From NCBI GenBank assembly GCA_947259405.1, contig CAMYLY010000016.1, forward strand, positions 1 through 46,248: a stretch of 46,248 nt of DNA, read 5' to 3'. Numbering within the stretch: position 1 is the stretch's first letter; each line of letters starts with the position of its first letter. The DNA comes from an uncultured Gemmatimonadales bacterium (lineage in GTDB: Bacteria; Gemmatimonadota; Gemmatimonadetes; Gemmatimonadales; GWC2-71-9). This document shows, one piece after another, positions 42,301-46,248 of the stretch. Below the pieces are notes generated by a model, which worked only from the letters and a program-made list of their open reading frames with translations, did not search any database and was not told where the DNA came from. Position numbers and translations under genes: made by a program.

Positions 42301-42551
42301 TAATCGATGTTGGGAATCTCCCAGATCACCCTTTCGAGTGGCTCGACGACGCGGCGCTCCACTTCCTTGGGCGTCGCACCGGGCAACCCCACGGCAACAT
42401 CGATCATGGGCACGCGAATCTGTGGTTCTTCTTCGCGCGGCGTCGTGAGGAGGCCACCAAGGCCGGCCACCAGCGACGCGCCCACCAACAGCGGCGTGAG
42501 CTTCGAGTTCAGAAACTTTTGGGCGATGGAGCCCGAGAACCCGGTCCTCAC
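39384..42551 (-). CDS. RND efflux transporter permease subunit
   Basis: A 1055-residue inner-membrane proton-driven pump of the AcrB/HAE type, full length. Start is GTG 42551, overlapping the adaptor stop (GTGA). It opens with TPREEEPQIRVPMIDVAVGL, followed by GATPKEVERRVVEPLERVIW. The TM4 relay residues are in ILVDDAIVVVENIARHLGMG (Asp-Asp), with GNPTILATFTVIAAILPMAF after. The second half repeats the fold and ends in SRPIVLTALAVVIGGLVMVR and TLVAIPLLYYEMQR. It is related to multidrug/acriflavin pumps whose adaptor gene lies upstream. Substrate unknown; ArsR control hints at metals or toxic oxyanions. Confidence 0.95.
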   Translation of the reverse strand: MRTGFSGSIAQKFLNSKLTPLLVGASLVAGLGGLLTTPREEEPQIRVPMIDVAVGLPGATPKEVERRVVEPLERVIWEIPNIDYVYSVAQKDGALITARYDVGTEPELALTRLYGKLLANANKTPPGATPPLVTLHGINEVPILTITLSGGADAGDGYLLRQQAGELAAELKRIPDVAEIWVIGGAPRELSVIVDPQALASRGLSAAVVLQALGVANTELPAGDLLVQNRAVPVRIGHLLRRMEQVETVVVGVMDGRPILLRDVATISDGPAEPESYVSFLAGGGRGADFEPAVTIAIAKREGKNAATIAHRVIERVEHLKGRVIAEDVRVTVTRDYGETATEKSQELLFHILVATIGVVLLVWWALGWREAVVVLVAVPVTLALTLLVYRLYGYTLNRITLFALVFAIGILVDDAIVVVENIARHLGMGRRHADEAAVVAVDEVGNPTILATFTVIAAILPMAFVSGLMGPYMQPIPVGASVAMLFSLAVAFIVTPYLAVRLVKRHASSTLETREKDDEEPLPTGKLATWYRGALEWLLANAKRRMAAYGTMVTLLLGAVLLLPVRLVTVKMLPFDNKSEFQLIVDMPEGTTLERTAEVAQSLALAVARDADVHDVQTYAGVAAPFNFNGLVRHYFLRRGPTVADVQVNLVGKHHRDDQSHDIALRMRPAVDSIARAFGASVKLAEIPPGPPVYATLVAEVYGPDYPSQIEAAQRVKAVFATTDGVVDVDWSVEAPHAEVRAMLAQTEAARATTNPHDIARTIAASMNGATVGLLHDDDAAEPVAIRVQLPDSLTGSVAELAAMPIATSHGARRLGTLATFDSVTASTPIFRKNLMPVVYVTGDVAGRLESPVYAMLEMADPLADAVPGADVYWGKGPTLTEDTFVVWDGEWDITRDVFRDLGIAFAAVLVLIYVLVVAWFQSFKVPLVIMAPIPLTLIGILPAHAITGAFFTATSMIGMIALAGIIVRNSILLVDFIQLGLERGRSLHDAVLASGLIRSRPIVLTALAVVIGGLVMVRDPIFQGLGMALISGAIVATALTLVAIPLLYYEMQR

Positions 42552-43570
42552 AGGACGATTCTCTCGCCAGCGACAAGACCACTCAACACCTCAACGCGTG
42601 TCGGCCCCGATTCCGGGACGGCCACACCGGGGATGACGCGTCCAAGCCGCACCCACCGCAGCACGGGTCCACTTGCCGTGACGACCCGCACGCCTGTCAG
42701 TTGACCGCGACGAACGACGGCATCAGCCGGGATAGCAATGGTCTCTTTCGGTGCGCCCGGAACGAGTGCTGTCACCGCAACCCCCGTGGGCCAATCTGTC
42801 GGCAAGGCCACGCGCACCTCGACGGTCCGCGTCTTGGGATCTGCACCGGCGGCGACCGCGCGCACGGGCGCATTGTGGGTCCATCCGTCGGCCGCGGTCA
42901 CGCGCACCACCGATCCATTGTGCAACCTGGTAGCGAGATCGTTCGGAACGGCGAGCAGCGCTTCACGGGCGCCGATGCCCTCGATCACCAACAACGGCAT
43001 CCCCGGCGCAGCAAGGTCACCCACATTCACCGACCGTTGCACGACGGCGCCTGCAAAGGGTGCGCGAATGACCGCGTATCGGTCGGCTGCCTCGACCTCC
43101 GCCAAGGATGCCTCCGCCATGGCCAACTGCGATGCCGTCTGCGTCAGCTGCAGGTGCGCCTGATCGCGCTGCACGCGGGCCACCGCATCCTGGTGATACA
43201 ACGTGTCCATGCGCGCCGCGTGTCGTTCGGCCTCAGCGTGCGCCGCCCGGGCGACACGTACAGCCGCATCCACTCTCGCCCGGTTGACCGCGATGTCATC
43301 GACGCCCAGGCGAACCAGGACTTGTCCGGCGCGCACCCGCGACCCGACTTCGGCATCGACCGACGTCACACGCGCCATCATCCGGGTGGACACCGAAGCA
43401 CGTTGCACACCCTGAACGGTTCCGTGCACCGGGAGCAACGCCGGGAGTGACTCAGCCATGATGGTCATCGTTGCACCAACTTCACGGGGCGACGCAGTCT
43501 CGCCTTCCTCTGAATGCCCACATGCCGCGGTGGCCAAGACAGTTACCGCGCCTACGATCAATCGTTTCAT
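42548..43570 (-). CDS. RND periplasmic adaptor (membrane fusion protein), lipoprotein
   Basis: A 340-residue adaptor that links the RND pump to the TolC channel. Lipoprotein signal MKRLIVGAVTVLATAACGHS. The barrel-sandwich half-motifs are RMMARVTSVDAEVGSRVRAG, then a helical hairpin (about 95-165) with Ala/Arg-rich heptads and VIRAPFAGAVVQRSVNVGDL. Beta-barrel domain RVTAADGWTHNAPV and membrane-proximal end VLSGLVAGERIVL. It overlaps TolC (ATGA) and the permease (GTGA). Confidence 0.93.
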   Translation of the reverse strand: MKRLIVGAVTVLATAACGHSEEGETASPREVGATMTIMAESLPALLPVHGTVQGVQRASVSTRMMARVTSVDAEVGSRVRAGQVLVRLGVDDIAVNRARVDAAVRVARAAHAEAERHAARMDTLYHQDAVARVQRDQAHLQLTQTASQLAMAEASLAEVEAADRYAVIRAPFAGAVVQRSVNVGDLAAPGMPLLVIEGIGAREALLAVPNDLATRLHNGSVVRVTAADGWTHNAPVRAVAAGADPKTRTVEVRVALPTDWPTGVAVTALVPGAPKETIAIPADAVVRRGQLTGVRVVTASGPVLRWVRLGRVIPGVAVPESGPTRVEVLSGLVAGERIVL

Positions 43571-44895
43571 TGGTCAAACACTCCGTACGCAAAGTCCAAT
43601 GCCGCGCGCGCCACGAACAGATCCCGGCGGGCGGCGAGGAGGTTCAGATGCGCGGCCGTCGTCGCCGCCTCAACATCGAGTAATTCGGTAATGGGAGACT
43701 GGCCCTGCTGGTAGCGGAGTTCCGCTTGCGCGAGCGCCGCGTTGGCTTCGTCCCTGACTGCAGCTGCCACTTCGACGCGTTCCTCAGCGGCCGTCAGGTA
43801 GCGATGCGCCGATGTGACTTCCAACGCCGCGCGGCTTCGCGTCGCTTCGAGTTGCGCAACGGCAGCCGCACGCTGTGCTTGCGCTTCTTTCACCGCGCCG
43901 ACCCCACCCAGACCCTGCAACACATTCCACTTGACCATGAACCCAACCGTCCAATCACCGCTGCCGGTGGCCCATGGCGTGGACTGCGCGTGATGGGCCA
44001 GGGAACCGAACAACGCTATTGAAGGGAGGTTCTTGCCCCACGCGCTCCGCACCCCCGCGGCGGCCGCATCAGCACCGAACGCCACTGCCGCCAGATCCGC
44101 GCGGTCCTCCAGCGAACAGGTCGCGCCCTCCCCCGCGCAGTCAGCCGTGAACGGCCCAGTCAACGAATCGATCAGACTCAGTGCGTCGCCGAGCTCCAAC
44201 CCGATGAGCGTGGCTAGACCATCCAGAGCGTTCGCCGCCTGCGCCTCGGAGGCGAGACGTCGCGTTTCGATTTCGCCGGCGCGTACGCGGGCAAGACGGG
44301 CATCGAGGCCGGTGACAAGCCCCTGATCGCGCAACGCTTCAGCACGAGCGACGTGCGCGCGGGCGGCAGCAACCGCCGCCGCCAAGGCTTCCACCTGGCG
44401 CGCCGCGAGCTGCGCGGACCAGTACGCCTCGACCACCCGGTATACGGTGGCTCCCGTCATTCGTCGGGCCTGCGCTGCCTGCGCGTCAGCCATCCGGCTG
44501 GCCGCCGAATGCCCGAACAGCCCCTCGGGAACGAAGAGCGGCATGGTGATCGTGGCCGACGACGTGAACCCACCGTACGGATCCGGACGATTGAGCGCGT
44601 CGAGCTGGAGATCGCTACCCTGGAAGTTGTCCTGTCGCAACTTGATCCCGAACACGCCTACCGGATCGGTCGTGCGGACACCTTCCAAGCCAAGCTCGAC
44701 CGATGGCAGAAACGCCTGGGTCGCTACGAGCCGGGCCTGAGCGGCCGCAGTGGCCTGCGCACGCACCGCGAGGAGATCGGAGTTGGTGACGAGGGCGCGG
44801 TCGATGGCTTCGTCTAGCGACAACGCGAGCGTGTCGCCCGGCCCGGGTGACACCTGGACCGCCGCCGCTAATAATAGCTGCATAGCTATAGTCAT
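43567..44895 (-). CDS. TolC family outer-membrane efflux protein
   Basis: About 442 residues from ATG 44895 (MTIAMQLLLAAAVQVSPGPG, signal-like); ATG 44883 is possible. TolC repeats: TLALSLDEAIDRALVTNSDL, LLAVRAQATAAAQARLVATQ, FLPSVELGLEG in the first half, and GVRSAWGKNLPSIALFGSLA in the second. It ends DVEAATTAAHLNLLAARRDL, then ALDFAYGVFDQ, as usual. The gene starts 25 bases after the ArsR stop, and its start region repeats part of the arsR promoter palindrome (44870-44879). Overlaps the adaptor gene by 4 bases. Confidence 0.92.
   Translation of the reverse strand: MTIAMQLLLAAAVQVSPGPGDTLALSLDEAIDRALVTNSDLLAVRAQATAAAQARLVATQAFLPSVELGLEGVRTTDPVGVFGIKLRQDNFQGSDLQLDALNRPDPYGGFTSSATITMPLFVPEGLFGHSAASRMADAQAAQARRMTGATVYRVVEAYWSAQLAARQVEALAAAVAAARAHVARAEALRDQGLVTGLDARLARVRAGEIETRRLASEAQAANALDGLATLIGLELGDALSLIDSLTGPFTADCAGEGATCSLEDRADLAAVAFGADAAAAGVRSAWGKNLPSIALFGSLAHHAQSTPWATGSGDWTVGFMVKWNVLQGLGGVGAVKEAQAQRAAAVAQLEATRSRAALEVTSAHRYLTAAEERVEVAAAVRDEANAALAQAELRYQQGQSPITELLDVEAATTAAHLNLLAARRDLFVARAALDFAYGVFDQ
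44870..44879. repeat. Second copy of the arsR-promoter motif, inside the tolC start
   Basis: AATAATAGCT occurs here and at 45243-45252 in the arsR promoter, in the same orientation. An ATAGCTAT palindrome is also adjacent at 44882-44889, matching the core of the promoter palindrome. It may be an accessory repressor site; it lies within the first tolC codons. Confidence 0.4.
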
Positions 44896-44920
44896 ATATC
44901 CAAGCTCAAATAAAAAGCCA

Positions 44921-45232
44921 TCATAGGTCGCAGGTGCGAATGCACTCCAGGATGTGCCGCACCTTTGGCTCCACGACTTCGTAGTACACATGCACCCCTT
45001 CCCGCTCAGCCTCGACGATTCTGTACTGACGCAGCCGGGCCAGGTGCTGCGAGACGATCGCTTGCTCCATCCCGAGGGCATCCTGCACGTCGGTCACGGT
45101 CTTCGGGGCCTCTTCCAGCACCTCGAGGATCTTCAAGCGGTCGGGATGACCGAGGACCCGAATGGCGTCGGCCGCTCGTCTCAGGTGCGAGGCCCCGAGG
45201 GCCCGCACCATCCTGGGTTTCGTTCTAGGCAT
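44921..45232 (-). CDS. ArsR family transcriptional repressor
   Basis: A 103-residue winged-helix regulator. HTH: GHPDRLKILEVLEEAPKTVT, then DVQDALGMEQAIVSQHLARL, followed by the wing IVEAEREGVHVYYEVVEPKV. Cys residues are only C-terminal (ILECIRTCDL), so the classic ELCVCD-type metal site of the recognition helix is missing; a C-terminal C-x4-C pair could sense metal or redox. ATG 45232 would make a nearly leaderless mRNA from the promoter at 45241-45269. ATG 45211 is an alternative. First gene of the efflux operon, and probably represses it. Confidence 0.9.
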   Translation of the reverse strand: MPRTKPRMVRALGASHLRRAADAIRVLGHPDRLKILEVLEEAPKTVTDVQDALGMEQAIVSQHLARLRQYRIVEAEREGVHVYYEVVEPKVRHILECIRTCDL

Positions 45233-45240
45233 CGCGCAAT

Positions 45241-45269
45241 AGAATAATAGCTATTAGTATATGTGTCAA
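45241..45269 (-). promoter_or_regulatory. arsR-efflux operon promoter with palindromic operator
   Basis: On the minus strand TTGACA (45269-45264) and TATTCT (45246-45241) are spaced by 17 bp, a good housekeeping promoter. A perfect 12-bp palindrome, TAATAGCTATTA (45245-45256), overlaps the -10 box and fits an ArsR-type operator. The predicted transcript begins only about 2 bases before the ATG at 45232. Confidence 0.65.
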
Positions 45270-45356
45270 CCCCTCCTGTCAAGCGCGTGTCGCGTAGCGC
45301 CGAGTGGACGCTGCAACGTCCGAATCCAGGGCGCGCACGGACCCCATCCGCAACAA

Positions 45357-46248
45357 CTACCACTCCAGGTCCATGACCCAGATGTCGCTCTCGTACTCCG
45401 CGATGGCGAGATAGATGTGGCCGTCCGGTCCGACCTCGAAGGAAAAGAGGTTCGCCCACAGTGTGTCATCGTCATTCACAATCACCGGATAAGGCTTCAT
45501 CGTCATTCACAATCACCGGATAAGGCTCGGCGCCAGACATCGGAAACGCCCAGATCCCCTGCACGCCGTCAATGGTCACCACGTAGGCATAGACCAGAGA
45601 GCCATCAGTCGAGAACTGCGCTCGGTCGACGAGCGCCACCGTCTCGGACTCGAACTCGCGCACCACCTGCCCCGACCTCGAAAGCACCCAGACCCGACTC
45701 TGGGGGTCCTCTGAGCAGAGGATCCGCTGCGCATCGGGAGACCAATCGCCCCATCGGCACACAACATCGGCGATCGCGACCGGGTCGTTCCAATCACCTC
45801 CTTCCTCCCGCTGCGACACCGCGAGCCCCACCGAGTCGGAGTACAAAAGCATTTCCATCCCCGATGGCGACCACGCCCACGGTTGCCACGTACCCCATTC
45901 CGTGTCTTTGAACGTCCGGATCCCCCCGGAGCCGTCCGCCGAGATCAGCCCGATCGATGATCGTCGATCCCAGCCCGCGAACCCCGGCGTATCGAGAATG
46001 CGTTCGTCATCCGGTCGCATTCCGATCGGCAGGATCGCCGTCACACTCAACTCCGACCCGTCGGCCGACCACTCGCGCAGGAAGTTGTCGCTCGGGTCCG
46101 AGGTCAGCTGCGTGCGTTCGCTCCCATCCCGCCGCATCTTGAATACATCGTGGTTGCCGTTGATGTGGCTGTCGAAGGCGATCCACTCGTTATCGGGCGA
46201 AATCTGGATGCGCTAGATCAACTCCGTGCCACTGGTAATCCGCTGACC
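45357..46248 (-). pseudogene. PD40/TolB-like propeller gene broken by a 31-bp duplication and a TAG
   Basis: The protein reads QRITSGTELI, then TAG at 46215-46213, then RIQISPDNEWIAFDSHINGN and on through PD40 blades (REWSADGSELSVTAILPIGM, WQPWAWSPSGMEMLLYSDSV, WGDWSPDAQRILCSEDPQSR, RAQFSTDGSLVYAYVVTIDG). At 45466-45527 a perfect 31-bp tandem duplication shifts the frame and the protein stops early (45472). Removing one copy restores the last blade, LFSFEVGPDGHIYLAIAEYE to MDLEW, ending at the TAG at 45357. Upstream sequence lies outside the window. Two independent breaks make it a pseudogene, unless one is a sequencing error. Probably a periplasmic propeller relative before the damage. Confidence 0.8.
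45466..45527. repeat. Perfect 31-bp tandem duplication
   Basis: Bases 45466-45496 and 45497-45527 are identical. Because 31 is not a multiple of three, the duplication shifts the reading frame of the propeller gene. Slippage during replication is the simplest cause, and it could revert. Confidence 0.95.

Noticed and set aside
45181..45459. Minus-strand frame between arsR and the propeller gene
   Set aside because: It is an out-of-frame reading of the true propeller C-terminus and the arsR promoter.
1..46248. CRISPR arrays, tRNA, rRNA, insertion sequences or phage genes
   Set aside because: None was recognised: no regularly spaced repeats, transposase or integrase motifs, or RNA gene signatures.

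Overview
The window is high-GC bacterial chromosome. No rRNA, tRNA, CRISPR array or phage gene was recognised. Large periplasmic beta-propeller proteins, a DUF5916 protein, lipoproteins and short leaderless-looking promoters suggest a Gemmatimonadota-like environmental bacterium. This is inference from gene content; there is no phylogenetic marker gene to prove it.

Layout. 1-850: end of a phosphate transporter operon (pstA and the 3' part of pstC), broken at a junction that looks chimeric. 1193-5137: a secreted subtilase, a BsuPI-type protease inhibitor behind it, and an S41-like lipoprotein. 5224-7205: a divergent DUF2177 / SDR-DUF2867 pair around one inverted repeat. 7243-9723: an LVIVD-repeat protein and a cupin. 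9733-14804: argG and argH behind an unusual fusion protein carrying CDGSH, Fer4-like, CDGSH, Rieske and thiamine-diphosphate enzyme parts. 14908-17120: two Tat-exported sugar-modifying enzymes with overlapping ends. 17191-18940: a SUMF1-domain protein and an ApbE-type flavin transferase, divergent.

19309-28855 is a visibly less GC-rich surface-glycan or glycolipid cluster: a GT-C glycosyltransferase, a sulfotransferase, a GNAT enzyme, a polytopic membrane protein, a tightly coupled acyl carrier protein / SDR / AMP-ligase trio, and a GT4 glycosyltransferase. Together they could activate an acyl group, process it on a carrier and place it on a sulfated glycan.

29167-34057 is a minus-strand set: two paralogous lipoproteins, an M14 carboxypeptidase and a CBM9/DUF5916 outer-membrane protein. 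34226-36575 is a stretch of damaged genes: a cut-off GT-C gene, a multiheme cytochrome c missing its start, and an NHL propeller missing its start. 36638-38848 holds an M55 D-aminopeptidase and a 6-bladed propeller lipoprotein. 38906-45232 is a six-gene RND efflux operon led by an ArsR repressor, with four 4-bp gene overlaps and repeated candidate operators. 45357-46248 is a PD40 propeller gene disrupted by a perfect 31-bp tandem duplication and an in-frame TAG.

Most notable: the iron-sulfur/ThDP fusion, the protease/inhibitor pair with a hairpin over the inhibitor start, the ACP-SDR-ligase glycan cluster, and the number of broken genes and sharp junctions, which could be real decay or assembly chimeras.
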